Assembly: GCF_001613345.1 (NCBI RefSeq)
Contig: NZ_BDCE01000091.1
Coordinates: forward strand, 49,466 to 113,465
Source of the DNA: Nocardia uniformis NBRC 13702
GTDB lineage: Bacteria; Actinomycetota; Actinomycetes; Mycobacteriales; Mycobacteriaceae
Reading direction: 5' to 3'
Length of the DNA: 64,000 nucleotides
Positions 50,988 through 59,409 of this stretch are shown here, piece by piece. A model generated the notes under the pieces. That model ran no database searches. It was not told the origin of the DNA and worked only from the letters and a program-made list of their open reading frames with translations. The translations under genes were made by a program, and so were the position numbers. Within the stretch, counting starts at the first letter, position 1. Each line of letters opens with the position of its first letter.

Positions 50988-52099
50988 GGTCGATCCACGG
51001 GAAGTTCGGCTCGGACGGAGAACCCGCCCTCGCTGCGCGGTGCCGCCCGCAGGTGACCGCCCAGGGCGGAGACACGTTCGCGCATGCCGAGCAAGCCGAC
51101 GCCGTGCACCGGCGCGGTGTTCGCCGAGGCCTTGCCATCGTCATCGACGCGGACGATGAGGGTGTCGGGGCGGTAGTCGATTCGGATCGTCGCCGTCGCG
51201 GCGGCGGCGTGCCGGGCGATATTGGTCAGCGACTCCTGAACGATCCGGTAGACGGTTCGATCCACCGCTGCCGGTACGTCGTGACGCTGCCCCTCGATTG
51301 TCAGTGTGGCGTCCAAACCCGTTGTCCTGGCTCGTTCCACCAGCTCCGGTATGTGGTCGAGTCCCTGTCGCGGGGTGGTGCTGTCATCGCGCAGCGCCTC
51401 CAGGGTCGCTCGCAATTCCCGGGCCGCCTCCCGACCGGCCTCCCGAATCGCCAAGAGCGACTCCGGCACCTCCTCGCCGCGCTTGTGGGCCACGTGCACA
51501 GCGGCTTCGGATTGCACCTTGATGACCGAGATCTGGTGCGTGAGCGAATCATGCAGTTCGCGCGCGATATGCAGCCGCTCCGCATCGGCGCGACGCCGCG
51601 CGGTCTCCTCCCGGGTGCGCTCGGCCTCATCGGCCCGCCGTTCGGCCTGCCGCAGCGCCTCACCGGCCGCACCGGCCGCTATCAACCAGGCCAATTGCAG
51701 GGCATCGCGCGCCTGGTCGAACGCCGCGCCCACGGCCCAGTCCTGATGTGCGACCAGCATTGCGAACGGCAGCGCGATCACCATGAGCACCGAACCCGCC
51801 ACCGCGATGAGGCGGTAGCCCGCCCGTACCGTCGCGTACACCGCGACCAGATATGCGATGGCGGGTACATCGAAACCGATTGCCTGGTAACCGAGTACGC
51901 ACAACGCGGTCGCGGCCAGCACAGTCAGCGGAGCCCACCGGTGCGCGGCCAGTGCGAGACCACCGCCGAGCAACAACACGTAGCCGAACACGTCGAGATT
52001 CGTGGCGGCCTGCGGTCCAGACAGTCCGGCGGCCAGCAGAACGGCCGCCACGACGAGGGCGACCGCCCAGTCGCCGATCCCGATCCGTGCCCTGCTCAT
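50984..52099 (-). CDS. Sensor histidine kinase (HisKA_3 type)
   Basis: A 371-residue membrane kinase. Residues 10-150 contain about five or six hydrophobic segments (WAVALVVAAVLLAAGLSG, VFGYVLLLGGGLALAAHRW, LIAVAGSVLMVIALPFAMLV). A coiled signalling helix follows (AERRADEAERTREETARRRA). The HisKA_3 box is IARELHDSLTHQISVIKVQ, with the phospho-accepting His. The HATPase region has the N-box-like QESLTNIARHAAAATATI and the G-box GVGLLGMRERVSALGG. No large extracellular sensor is seen, so it probably senses a membrane or intramembrane cue, as in DesK/LiaS-like kinases. Confidence 0.92.
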   Translation of the reverse strand: MSRARIGIGDWAVALVVAAVLLAAGLSGPQAATNLDVFGYVLLLGGGLALAAHRWAPLTVLAATALCVLGYQAIGFDVPAIAYLVAVYATVRAGYRLIAVAGSVLMVIALPFAMLVAHQDWAVGAAFDQARDALQLAWLIAAGAAGEALRQAERRADEAERTREETARRRADAERLHIARELHDSLTHQISVIKVQSEAAVHVAHKRGEEVPESLLAIREAGREAARELRATLEALRDDSTTPRQGLDHIPELVERARTTGLDATLTIEGQRHDVPAAVDRTVYRIVQESLTNIARHAAAATATIRIDYRPDTLIVRVDDDGKASANTAPVHGVGLLGMRERVSALGGHLRAAPRSEGGFSVRAELPVDRP

Positions 52100-52315
52100 G
52101 GGTGCACCCTAGCCGGATTCGCGCGCGGGCAACTCCCGCGTACGGACGATCTACCGGCTACCGCGCCCGCAGTACTCGCATGGGTTTCCGCGACCTCCGC
52201 GGTAGGTCGTTGCCACCACCGTGGCAGCGTGAATTGTCTGCGCGCGCTGGATGATTGGTGATGGGTCCGGCGGACATGATCGAGCGATACCACGTTGTTC
52301 GATAAGGAGCGCCTC

Positions 52316-52723
52316 ATGTCCGTCCGTCACCTGCTCACCGTCACCGCGGCCGTCTCGGCCGGAACTATCGCGCTGGCCGCGCCGGCGATCGCCCAGGCCG
52401 CTGTCCAGCCGTCCGCCGCCACCGGCATGACCTCCGGGCGACTCGGGCCCACCCTGACCGCGCTGGTGGCCTTGATCGGCGTGGTCATCGGTGGACTGGC
52501 GGTTCGCTCCGCCGGTCGTACCGGCAACGGGGAACGGCGGGCACTGGTGGCCCTGGGGTTGGGGCTGATCGGCGTGGTCGGCGGTGGGCTTTTCGCGGTG
52601 ACCGCCGATGGCGGGCCCGGCACCGGCAATGGGATAGTCGGGGCCTTCGCGGCCATGGTCTTCGGGCTCATGAGCATGGCGCTCGGTGGGCTCACGTTGG
52701 TCCGCGCCCGCCGCACCGTCTGA
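52316..52723 (+). CDS. Small membrane protein (DUF6223-like)
   Basis: A 135-residue protein with an N-terminal signal-like helix ending AIAQAAVQPSAA (possible Sec signal, cut after about 27). Three transmembrane helices follow (LTALVALIGVVIGGLAV, ALGLGLIGVVGGGLFAVTAD, AMVFGLMSMALGGLTLV). It resembles DUF6223-type proteins of unknown role. AAGGAGC lies before ATG 52316. It is divergent from the two-component operon with 216 bp between, so it may be a target of that system. Confidence 0.7.
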   Translation: MSVRHLLTVTAAVSAGTIALAAPAIAQAAVQPSAATGMTSGRLGPTLTALVALIGVVIGGLAVRSAGRTGNGERRALVALGLGLIGVVGGGLFAVTADGGPGTGNGIVGAFAAMVFGLMSMALGGLTLVRARRTV

Positions 52724-52772
52724 CCACAGCGAGTACGGGCTCCGGTGCGATGTCGTTGCGGCAGAGCCCAAC

Positions 52773-52937
52773 TCAATGCGCGCGAACTAGCAAAAGACGT
52801 CGGTGTGCGACGGCCCACTGTTCGAAGGTGCGCGGCGGGCGGCCGGTGACCTCCTCGACCGTGGGCCGCACAATCGAAGCCAGGGCCTGCGCCACGTCCG
52901 CGCCCACATTGCCGGTCGCGCCGGTCACCAGAATCAC
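52773..52937 (-). pseudogene. Collapsed NmrA/SDR-like gene (N- and C-terminal ends fused)
   Basis: A 54-codon open frame. It starts VILVTGATGNVGADVAQAL, the Rossmann GxxGxxG start of NmrA-like proteins, and jumps directly to RPTVEEVTGRPPRTFEQWAV, the usual C-terminal end of the same family. About 200 or more middle residues are missing while the frame is kept. It is best read as an internally deleted pseudogene. It lies 10 bp after the GNAT gene on the same strand. Confidence 0.7.
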
Positions 52938-52947
52938 AGTGTCTCCA

Positions 52948-53562
52948 TTACTTGCTGATCGGTGTGCGCCACATGGGCCACATCAGTGGCCCGCCCTTGG
53001 TGACGTCGAGGTCTCCGGTCTTCTCGAAGCCGAAGCGTTCGTAGTAGGGAACGTTGTCGGGTTTGCTGGACTCGAGATAGGCGGGCACACCTTCGGCGTC
53101 GCAGCGGTCGAGCCGCGACGACATCAGGGCTCGGCCGTAGCCGCGGCCTCGGGCGGTGGGCAGGGTGCCGATGAAGGCCAGGTACCAGTGCGGGTCGCGG
53201 GGGTGAGCCGCCGCCATGCGGTCGGACATGCGGGCGGCACGGGGAGTGCGAAGCCCGAACGCGCGCACGAGGTGCGGCATTGCGCGCAGGATGGTGGCGT
53301 TCGAGGTGTGCCACTGGCCGGGCGGCGCCCACACCGCCGCGCCGACTATGGCACCGGTATCGTCCTCGGCCACCTCGACGCCACCGTGCTGGATGAACTG
53401 CAATCGGGTCAGCGTGGCGAAGGCGATCGCCGCGCGGCGGGGGCGGGAGGTCGCGTCGGGGATGGACCAGGTCATGACCGGATCGTCGGCGAAGGCAATC
53501 CCGAGTACGCGGCCCAGTTCGGGGATATCAGATGTCAGGGCGGGGCGAACGGTGACGTCCAT
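52948..53562 (-). CDS. GNAT-family N-acetyltransferase
   Basis: A 204-residue acetyltransferase of the GNAT fold. It begins VTVRPALTSDIPELGRVLGIAF. The acetyl-CoA site is WYLAFIGTLPTARGRGYGRALM (motif A, R/QxxGxG/A), followed by PAYLESSKPDNVPYYERFGF (motif B). It transfers an acetyl group to an unknown amine. ATG 53562 is well placed. It is transcribed together with the collapsed NmrA-like remnant downstream. Confidence 0.9.
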   Translation of the reverse strand: MDVTVRPALTSDIPELGRVLGIAFADDPVMTWSIPDATSRPRRAAIAFATLTRLQFIQHGGVEVAEDDTGAIVGAAVWAPPGQWHTSNATILRAMPHLVRAFGLRTPRAARMSDRMAAAHPRDPHWYLAFIGTLPTARGRGYGRALMSSRLDRCDAEGVPAYLESSKPDNVPYYERFGFEKTGDLDVTKGGPLMWPMWRTPISK

Positions 53563-53590
53563 TCGTTCACGTTAGCGCGTCGGTATGACC

Positions 53591-54523
53591 TCATAGTGGG
53601 GAAAGCAGCTGGCGTGACGCCGTGTGATCGTGGGTGGGGATGATGGTCGTGTAGTGCTGCGCCAGGTGCAGGCGTTGCAGCGTCCGGAAGGCCTCCGCGC
53701 GGTCATTGTCGACGAAATCACCTGGGAAGCTGGACTTCTGGCGGATTCCGGAGATCTGCTCGGTATGCCAGGCGGCGTCACCTGCCAGCAGTACCCAGCC
53801 GCGCTCGGTATGCGCCAGCACCCCTACGCTGCCCGGGGTGTGTCCCGGCAGATCCACCAGGACGACGCTGCCGTCGCCGAACAGATCATGGCTGCGGGTG
53901 AAGGTCAGTACCGGTGGTCCGTCGAGGTCGTAACGGCGGATGGGGCGATCGATAAGCGAATCGCGGACGCCTCCGGCCGGTGCCACTGTCCCGGAGGTAA
54001 TCCAGTCGTGCTCGATGCTGTGCAGGTGAACGGGCAGCCCCGGCAGATCCAGCAGCCCACACACGTGATCCCAGTGCGCATGGGTCGGCAGCGCGAAATC
54101 GGGTGTCGGCAGCAGTGGTGCGCGGCGCAGCGCCGTCACGGTCGCGATGGTGTCCGCGGGCGGGGTCACCACGGCCCGCAATACCGACGGGAGCTCAGCG
54201 ATCGCACGCTTCCGCACATCGAGGCAGACGCTCGGATCGACGAGGAAGGTCGCCTCCCGGTGCTCGATGACAAAGGTGGTGAGCGCGTTCAGGATGTGGC
54301 GGGGTGCGAACCTCCCCTCCACGATCAGGGCCGTCGGCACCGACCGTGGCACCTGCGGCAACGCGGTCACCCGCACGGTGCGCCGGGGAGTCGGCAGACC
54401 GACATCGGTCAGAGACCGCTGGAACCGCTCGTCGGGCCGCTTCGGCCGCAGGGCACCGTGCACCAGGCCGACTGCCGCCGAGCAGCATTCGACGAGACTC
54501 GGCGTACGCACCGGGTCGGACAT
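53591..54523 (-). CDS. Metallo-beta-lactamase fold hydrolase
   Basis: A 310-residue MBL-fold protein. The zinc motif HxHxDH is LPTHAHWDHVCGLLDL (about 150). Further ligands are in VDLPGHTPGSVGVL, LLAGDAAWHTEQ and IPTHDHTASRQL. The N-terminal 90 residues are an additional domain. Members hydrolyse lactones, thioesters or phosphoesters; the substrate is unknown. ATG 54523 (MSDPVRTPS) has GGAAGTGGG ahead. It is divergent from a MerR regulator whose operator lies between them, so it is probably that regulator's target. Confidence 0.87.
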   Translation of the reverse strand: MSDPVRTPSLVECCSAAVGLVHGALRPKRPDERFQRSLTDVGLPTPRRTVRVTALPQVPRSVPTALIVEGRFAPRHILNALTTFVIEHREATFLVDPSVCLDVRKRAIAELPSVLRAVVTPPADTIATVTALRRAPLLPTPDFALPTHAHWDHVCGLLDLPGLPVHLHSIEHDWITSGTVAPAGGVRDSLIDRPIRRYDLDGPPVLTFTRSHDLFGDGSVVLVDLPGHTPGSVGVLAHTERGWVLLAGDAAWHTEQISGIRQKSSFPGDFVDNDRAEAFRTLQRLHLAQHYTTIIPTHDHTASRQLLSPL

Positions 54524-54551
54524 GATCCCACTTCCGTTCACTGTTCGTGCG

Positions 54552-54570
54552 GGCGACCTGGTTGGTCGCC
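54552..54570. repeat. 7-bp hairpin in the MBL/MerR gap
   Basis: GGCGACC-TGGTT-GGTCGCC is a perfect stem 29 bp before the MBL start (reading leftwards). It may be in the 5' leader of the MBL transcript or part of the operator region. Confidence 0.5.
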
Positions 54571-54590
54571 ACGATCGAGGGGACGGTAAT

Positions 54591-54610
54591 ACTTAAGGTC
54601 GACCTGAAGT
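54591..54610 (+). promoter_or_regulatory. MerR-type operator dyad
   Basis: ACTTAAGGTCGACCTGAAGT is a near-perfect 20-bp dyad (ACTTnAGGT / ACCTnAAGT) placed 13 bp before the MerR start and between two divergent genes, as is usual for MerR-family spacers. Confidence 0.65.
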
Positions 54611-54623
54611 AAAGAGGTGAGTT

Positions 54624-55049
54624 GTGACGACTGTCGCGGAGCTGCGGATCGGTGACGCCGCGGCCGCCCTCGGTATCGAGGCACACGTGCTCCGACATTG
54701 GGAATCCGTCGGCCTGCTCATCCCGCAGCGCAGCCCCTCGGGGCATCGCAACTACGACGAACAGACGCTCGCGCAGGCACGAATGATCCGCGTCCTACAG
54801 CGCGCCGGGCTGTCGCTGGATCAGATCCGGCGACTGGCGGCGGGTGGGCGCGATGACCGGCTGGCCCTCATCGACGCCAAGCGTGCCGAGGTGCGTGAGC
54901 AGCTGGCGCTGCTGCGGGCGACGGATCGTTTCCTGGAACACCTCGCCGCCTGCCGACATCGCATTATCGCGGAGTGCCCGGACTGTGCGCAGTTCACCGC
55001 GCGCGATCGGGTATTCGCGCGGAGCCGAACGACGAGGCCACCGGTGTGA
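54624..55049 (+). CDS. MerR-family transcriptional regulator
   Basis: A 141-residue MerR regulator. The DNA-binding head is LRIGDAAAALGIEAHVLRHW, ESVGLLIPQR and GHRNYDEQTLAQARMIRVLQ. A coiled dimer helix and a short C-terminal segment with two Cys (CRHRIIAECPDC) follow. The Cys-x3-His-x6-Cys pattern could bind a metal or sense redox. The start is GTG 54624 with AGAGGTGAG. The dyad just upstream suggests control of itself and of the divergent MBL gene. Confidence 0.9.
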   Translation: MTTVAELRIGDAAAALGIEAHVLRHWESVGLLIPQRSPSGHRNYDEQTLAQARMIRVLQRAGLSLDQIRRLAAGGRDDRLALIDAKRAEVREQLALLRATDRFLEHLAACRHRIIAECPDCAQFTARDRVFARSRTTRPPV

Positions 55050-55099
55050 GGCGGTTTCGGTAGGGCGTCGGCGTGTTTGGACGCTGCGGACAATGATGG

Positions 55100-55678
55100 T
55101 CAGGAACCGGTGCCTTGGCCGCTCCCGAGCTCCCGGATTCGATTCGCGGCTTCCGCGAGGCGCTGCTTTCGCGCCTCGGCCTCGGCCTCTTTCAGATCCT
55201 CGTAGACCTCCTCGTCGGATTCACTGAACCGAAGAACCATTCGCGGGATGGTGAGGGTGACGATCAGTGAGGGCCAGATGATCCAGGCGAAGCTCCAACC
55301 CACGATCAGCTGCAGCACCAGGAAACTGACCAGGGTGATGCCGAGGATGATGGCGTCGAGCGATTCGATTATCTGGCCACGCGCACGAAGCGCGGACAGC
55401 TCGACCGCCGCGGTAGGGGCGCCGCCGGTTACCTCCCCGGTGTCGCTGGGGATCGGGACCCGCACCACCAGGCCGTCTTTCCAGGTCAGCGGCACTCCGC
55501 CTGGAAGGCCGCTGAACTCGGCGTCGAGGGCGCCAAAGGTGCGGGCGCTGGCGACGGCACCCGAGCGTTCGTAGAACTCGGCGCTGTCCAATCGCCCGTC
55601 GGCGTAGTGCTTGGCGAGGGCGTCGAGGGCATGTGTCCGTTCGTCGTGGCTGAGGAGCAGGTCGTCGGGTTCAGCCAT
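55100..55678 (-). CDS. DUF1707 membrane protein
   Basis: A 192-residue protein. The N-terminal DUF1707 domain (LSHDERTHALDALAKHYADG, LDSAEFYERSGAVASARTFG) is the SHOCT-like module common in actinobacteria. It is followed by two transmembrane helices (ILGITLVSFLVLQLIVGWSF, AWIIWPSLIVTLTIP) and a charged C-terminal coiled coil (DEEVYEDLKEAEAEARKQRL). The function is unknown. AAGGAGG precedes ATG 55678. It is transcribed in the same direction as the P450 upstream with a 113-bp gap. Confidence 0.85.
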   Translation of the reverse strand: MAEPDDLLLSHDERTHALDALAKHYADGRLDSAEFYERSGAVASARTFGALDAEFSGLPGGVPLTWKDGLVVRVPIPSDTGEVTGGAPTAAVELSALRARGQIIESLDAIILGITLVSFLVLQLIVGWSFAWIIWPSLIVTLTIPRMVLRFSESDEEVYEDLKEAEAEARKQRLAEAANRIRELGSGQGTGS

Positions 55679-55791
55679 CGCGTCGGAACCTCCTTACGAG
55701 CGCTGGGGGATAGCCGCTGAGTCCAGTATCGCATCGGGCCTGTCAATTGAGGTCGATGCCTATGTGCACGACGATCCGATCCCCGAGCGCC

Positions 55792-57129
55792 CTATACGGT
55801 CCGGCTCATCGGGGAAGTATTGGCGGTCACCGTGATTCGCGCGCCATGGGCCGGGACGTGGGTGATATTGCGGATGCGTGCGCCTTCGGCGGATCCACCG
55901 TGCGGGAAGGTCAGCGTGAAGCGGGTCAGCACCTCGCGCAGGACCACGGCGCCCTCCATCAGGGAGAAGCCCGCGCCGATGCAGCGGCGGACACCGCCGC
56001 CGAATGGGAACCAGGTATTGGCGGCGACGCTGCCGTCGAGGAAGCGCTCGGGCCGGAATCGTGCGGCATCGGGGTAGCTGTCCGGGCGTTGATGGGCCAG
56101 GATGATCGAGGTGGTGACCACCGTTTCCCTCGGTAGCGTGACCCCACCGATTGTCATGTCGCGGGTGAGCTTTCGACCCGTTCCGGCAATGACCGTACGG
56201 CGGCGCATGGCCTCCTTCAGCACCGCCTCGAGGTACTTGTCATCGCCGTCGTGGGCCGCACGTCGGGCGGCATCCTGAATATCGGGGTTCGCGGCGAGTT
56301 CCTGGAAGGTCCACGACAGTGCCGAGGCGGTGGTTTCGTGACCGGCCAGCAGCAGGGTGATGAGCTGATCGCGCAGTTCCGCGTCCGACAGCGGTTGGTC
56401 GGCGGGATTGTCGCCCGCCCCGAAGGCGAGCAGCCGCGACAGCACGTCGGCCCGCTGATCCAGATCGGGATGGGCACGGCGACGGGCGATTTCGGCCAGC
56501 AGCAGGGTATCGATGGCGGTCTGGGTGGCGCGCATGCGCTTCCACACGCCGTACCGCTCCAAGCGCGGCCACTTCCACCCGAAGAAGACCAGTGGATTGA
56601 CATTCACGATCCGCCGCAGCAACGGGGCCAGCTCGGATCGTCGCTGCTCATCGGTCATTCCGAAGACGACCTGCATGATCACGTCCAGGGTCAGTTCGTT
56701 CATCCGATCCAGTGCGGTCACGGTGGAACCGGAAACCCATTGGTCGATATGGGCTTTGGCGATGGCCTCGACGAAGGATCGATACCCGTGCAATGCGGAA
56801 CCGGTGAAGGCGGGCATGAGCAGGCGACGGGCCCGCGCATGTTCCTGCTCGTCGGTGAGCAACACCGACCGCGAACCCATAATGTGCACCAGCAGCCGAT
56901 TGCCTTCACCGGCATGCAAATCCGCCGGGTCGGCGGCGAAGATCTCGCGAATATGTTCCGGCCGCGAGAACACCACGAGGTTCTCCGCGTACGGCGGCAC
57001 CAAGCGCAGGGTGAACACATCCCCGTACCTGCGGGCCGCCGTATTGAGCAGCAGCCCACGCCATTTCGCGTACAGCAGCGTTTGGACCGCCCTAGGAACT
57101 CGCGGACCAGGGGGAAATGCGGTGCTCAC
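55792..57129 (-). CDS. Cytochrome P450 (CYP138-like)
   Basis: A 445-residue P450 monooxygenase. The I-helix oxygen motif is LLLAGHETTASALSW (about 255), the ExxR helix lies in LEAVLKEAMRRRTVI, and the heme loop is FPFGGGVRRCIGAGFSL with the axial Cys (about 393). Layout and length resemble mycobacterial CYP138. I place the start at GTG 57129 (VSTAFPPGPRVPR), which has GGAAGGAA upstream; the frame is open to 57240 but the added residues look non-native. No ferredoxin gene is adjacent. It is close to, and in the same direction as, the WYL regulator. Confidence 0.9.
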   Translation of the reverse strand: MSTAFPPGPRVPRAVQTLLYAKWRGLLLNTAARRYGDVFTLRLVPPYAENLVVFSRPEHIREIFAADPADLHAGEGNRLLVHIMGSRSVLLTDEQEHARARRLLMPAFTGSALHGYRSFVEAIAKAHIDQWVSGSTVTALDRMNELTLDVIMQVVFGMTDEQRRSELAPLLRRIVNVNPLVFFGWKWPRLERYGVWKRMRATQTAIDTLLLAEIARRRAHPDLDQRADVLSRLLAFGAGDNPADQPLSDAELRDQLITLLLAGHETTASALSWTFQELAANPDIQDAARRAAHDGDDKYLEAVLKEAMRRRTVIAGTGRKLTRDMTIGGVTLPRETVVTTSIILAHQRPDSYPDAARFRPERFLDGSVAANTWFPFGGGVRRCIGAGFSLMEGAVVLREVLTRFTLTFPHGGSAEGARIRNITHVPAHGARITVTANTSPMSRTV

Positions 57130-57236
57130 GACGTCGATTCCTTCCGTGGGCGGCGCCGCCACGGCTGCAGCGCCTCCATCAACCGTAGGCTGTTTCCGAA
57201 TCCGGTGGAGCGGATCGCACCGCCACGAGTGAAAGG

Positions 57237-58187
57237 TCAACCGATGGCCGCGGCGCAGCGGCGGGCGAGCTTATCGATTTCGGCGACCAGTTCCGGGGGA
57301 TCGGTGACGGTGAAATCGGTATCGATGGAGGTGAGCATCCACGACAGCGCCCAGGGGGAGTCCGCTCCGATGTGGAGCAGGCAGGTGGAGTTGTCCACCG
57401 CCTCCAAAACGCCCATCCCGGCCCAGATTCGGTCGGCCAGGTCCGCGGCGGAACGGTGCAGCGTCACCGTCGCCTGATAGGGCCAGGAGGTCTGCGACAG
57501 GCGATTGGAGAGATAGGTGACCACATCGCCGTCGGGTGCGTCGCGCGGCGGGAAACGGGGGCCGGTCGGGATGCGCGGACGCAGGCGGTCGACCCGGAAC
57601 GAGCGCCAGTCGTCGCGGTGGATATCCCAGCCGACGAGGTACCAGTGGCGGCTGAAGTTGACCACCGACTGCGGTTCGACCTCTCGAAGTGATTCGCGCC
57701 CGGCATGATCGGTGTAGTCGAAGCGCAGTCGCTCATGGCGGTTGCAGGCGTCGGAGAGAGCGATGAGGGTGTCGGGGTCGACGCGTGGGCCGGAGGGTTC
57801 GACGCGGACCAGTGAACGCTTCAAACCCTCCAGGCGGTGCCGCAGCCGCGACGGCATGACCTGTTCGAGTTTGGTGAGCGCCCGCAGCGACGCGTCCTCG
57901 ATCCCGGATACGGTGCCGCCGGTGGTCGTGCGCAGGCCGACCGCGACCGCGACCGCCTCCTCGTCATCGAGCAGCAGCGGTGGCAGGGTGGTGCCCGCGC
58001 CGAGTCGGTAACCGGCCGTGCCCTGTACCGCGTCCACCGGATAGCCGAGTTCGCGCAGCCGGTCCACATCGCGGCGCACGGTGCGCGCGCTCACGCCGAG
58101 CCGATCGGCAAGTGCCGCGCCGGACCAATCGCGATGAGTCTGTAGTAGCGACAGCAGTCGCAGCAGCCGAGCGGAGGTTTCGAGCAT
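57237..58187 (-). CDS. YafY-type HTH/WYL regulator
   Basis: A 316-residue regulator. The N-terminal HTH is SARLLRLLSLLQTHRDWSGA plus LADRLGVSARTVRRDVDRL. The central WYL domain has SRHWYLVGWDIHRDDWRSFR, and a WCX-like C-terminus follows. YafY-type proteins usually control a divergent neighbour. Here that is the epoxide hydrolase 63 bp away, with two inverted repeats between. It also precedes the P450 by 108 bp on the same strand, so both may be one regulon. Confidence 0.9.
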   Translation of the reverse strand: MLETSARLLRLLSLLQTHRDWSGAALADRLGVSARTVRRDVDRLRELGYPVDAVQGTAGYRLGAGTTLPPLLLDDEEAVAVAVGLRTTTGGTVSGIEDASLRALTKLEQVMPSRLRHRLEGLKRSLVRVEPSGPRVDPDTLIALSDACNRHERLRFDYTDHAGRESLREVEPQSVVNFSRHWYLVGWDIHRDDWRSFRVDRLRPRIPTGPRFPPRDAPDGDVVTYLSNRLSQTSWPYQATVTLHRSAADLADRIWAGMGVLEAVDNSTCLLHIGADSPWALSWMLTSIDTDFTVTDPPELVAEIDKLARRCAAAIG

Positions 58188-58206
58188 GCTCCCAGATTGC
58201 CATGAG

Positions 58207-58229
58207 CTTAGGACAGAACCCGGCCTAAG
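58207..58229. promoter_or_regulatory. CTTAGG/CCTAAG dyad between the WYL regulator and epoxide hydrolase
   Basis: CTTAGG (58207-58212) and CCTAAG (58224-58229) are perfect inverted arms with an 11-bp spacer, in the middle of the 63-bp divergent gap. They are a natural candidate for the WYL regulator's operator. Confidence 0.5.
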
Positions 58230-58232
58230 GGG

Positions 58233-58247
58233 CTCCTACCGTAGGAG
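58233..58247 (+). promoter_or_regulatory. Hairpin sequestering the epoxide hydrolase ribosome site
   Basis: CTCCTAC-C-GTAGGAG is a perfect 7-bp dyad whose right arm (GTAGGAG) is the only ribosome-binding site for the ATG at 58250. In RNA it could mask translation; in DNA it could be part of the operator. Confidence 0.5.
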
Positions 58248-58249
58248 AC

Positions 58250-59386
58250 ATGACGAACATCGAGTCCTTCCGAATCGACATTCCGCAGCGCGACCTCGAC
58301 GATTTGAACGCCCGCCTGGCCAACACCCGCTGGCCCGATGAGCTGCCCGGCGTGGAGTGGACCTACGGCATCCCCACCGCCTATGTGCGGGAGTTGGCGG
58401 AGTACTGGCGGACGGGCTACGACTGGCGGGTTCAGGAGTCCATGCTCAATGCGCTTCCGCAGTTCGTCACCGATATCGACGGGCAGCGCATCCACTTCAC
58501 GCATGTGCGCTCGCCGGAGCCGGACGCCCTGCCGCTGGTGCTTGTACACGGCTGGCCATTCGAGGACTTCACCGAGATGATCGGCGCACTCGCCGACCCT
58601 CGGGCGCACGGCGGCGATCCGAATGATGCCTTCCACCTGGTGATTCCGACGCTTCCCGGCTTCGGGTTCTCCGGCCCCACCCGTAAGCCGGGCGACGCCG
58701 CCACCGAGCGCAGTGCCGAACTCATCGCGAAACTCATGGCGCGGCTGGGTTATTCGCGGTACGGCGCGCAGGGTGGCGATGCGGGTTCGTTCATTGCCCC
58801 GCAGCTCGGTCGCATCGATACCGAGCATGTGGCGGGGATCCATCTCAATGACCCGATCACCATCCCATCCTGGGACGATGACGGCTCCGGTTACAGCGCC
58901 GTGGATCAGGAGAAGTTGGCCGAGCTGCAGGACTGGAGCAGTCAGGACACCTCCGGCTACGCGGGTATGCATTCCACCCGACCGCAGACCCTCGCCCCCG
59001 CGGTGGCCGACTCCCCGGCGGGCATGATGGCCTGGATTCTGGATGTGGTGAATACCTACAAGGATCCGGCGAAGTCGGTGCCGGACGAGTCCGTCGACCG
59101 CGACATGCTGCTGACGAATCTGTCGGTGCTCTGGTTCACCAATACCGCCGGATCCTCCATGCGTCTCTACAAGGAATCGCAGCAGTGGGGCGCGGAGGTG
59201 GACAACTCCGGGGTGCCGACCGGGGTGGCGGTATTCCCGAGCGGCACCGTGATTCGCGGTATCGCCGAGAAACAGCACACCGTCGTGCACTGGTCGGAGT
59301 TCGACCGGGGCGGCCACTTCGCCGCGATGGAAACACCGGATCTGCTGACCACCGACGTGCGGGACTTCTTCCGGAAGCTGCGCTGA
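58250..59386 (+). CDS. Epoxide hydrolase (alpha/beta fold, EHN domain)
   Basis: A 378-residue epoxide hydrolase of the microsomal type. The N-terminal EHN domain (ESFRIDIPQRDLDDLNARL, DWRVQESMLNALPQF) is followed by the core. VLVHGWP is the oxyanion turn, YGAQGGDAGSF is the nucleophile elbow with Asp, and WSEFDRGGHFAAME holds the catalytic His. It opens an epoxide to a diol. It is divergent from the WYL regulator, and a P450 lies beyond that, which suggests a small oxidation-then-hydrolysis unit. ATG 58250 follows TAGGAGAC. Confidence 0.9.
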   Translation: MTNIESFRIDIPQRDLDDLNARLANTRWPDELPGVEWTYGIPTAYVRELAEYWRTGYDWRVQESMLNALPQFVTDIDGQRIHFTHVRSPEPDALPLVLVHGWPFEDFTEMIGALADPRAHGGDPNDAFHLVIPTLPGFGFSGPTRKPGDAATERSAELIAKLMARLGYSRYGAQGGDAGSFIAPQLGRIDTEHVAGIHLNDPITIPSWDDDGSGYSAVDQEKLAELQDWSSQDTSGYAGMHSTRPQTLAPAVADSPAGMMAWILDVVNTYKDPAKSVPDESVDRDMLLTNLSVLWFTNTAGSSMRLYKESQQWGAEVDNSGVPTGVAVFPSGTVIRGIAEKQHTVVHWSEFDRGGHFAAMETPDLLTTDVRDFFRKLR

Positions 59387-59409
59387 CTCGCCGGTGGATC
59401 GGCATCTCG

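Noticed and set aside
53820..53828. Single ACCCCTACG in the MBL gene
   Set aside because: It lacks a second copy at 15-16 bp and lies inside coding sequence far from the cluster; chance occurrence.
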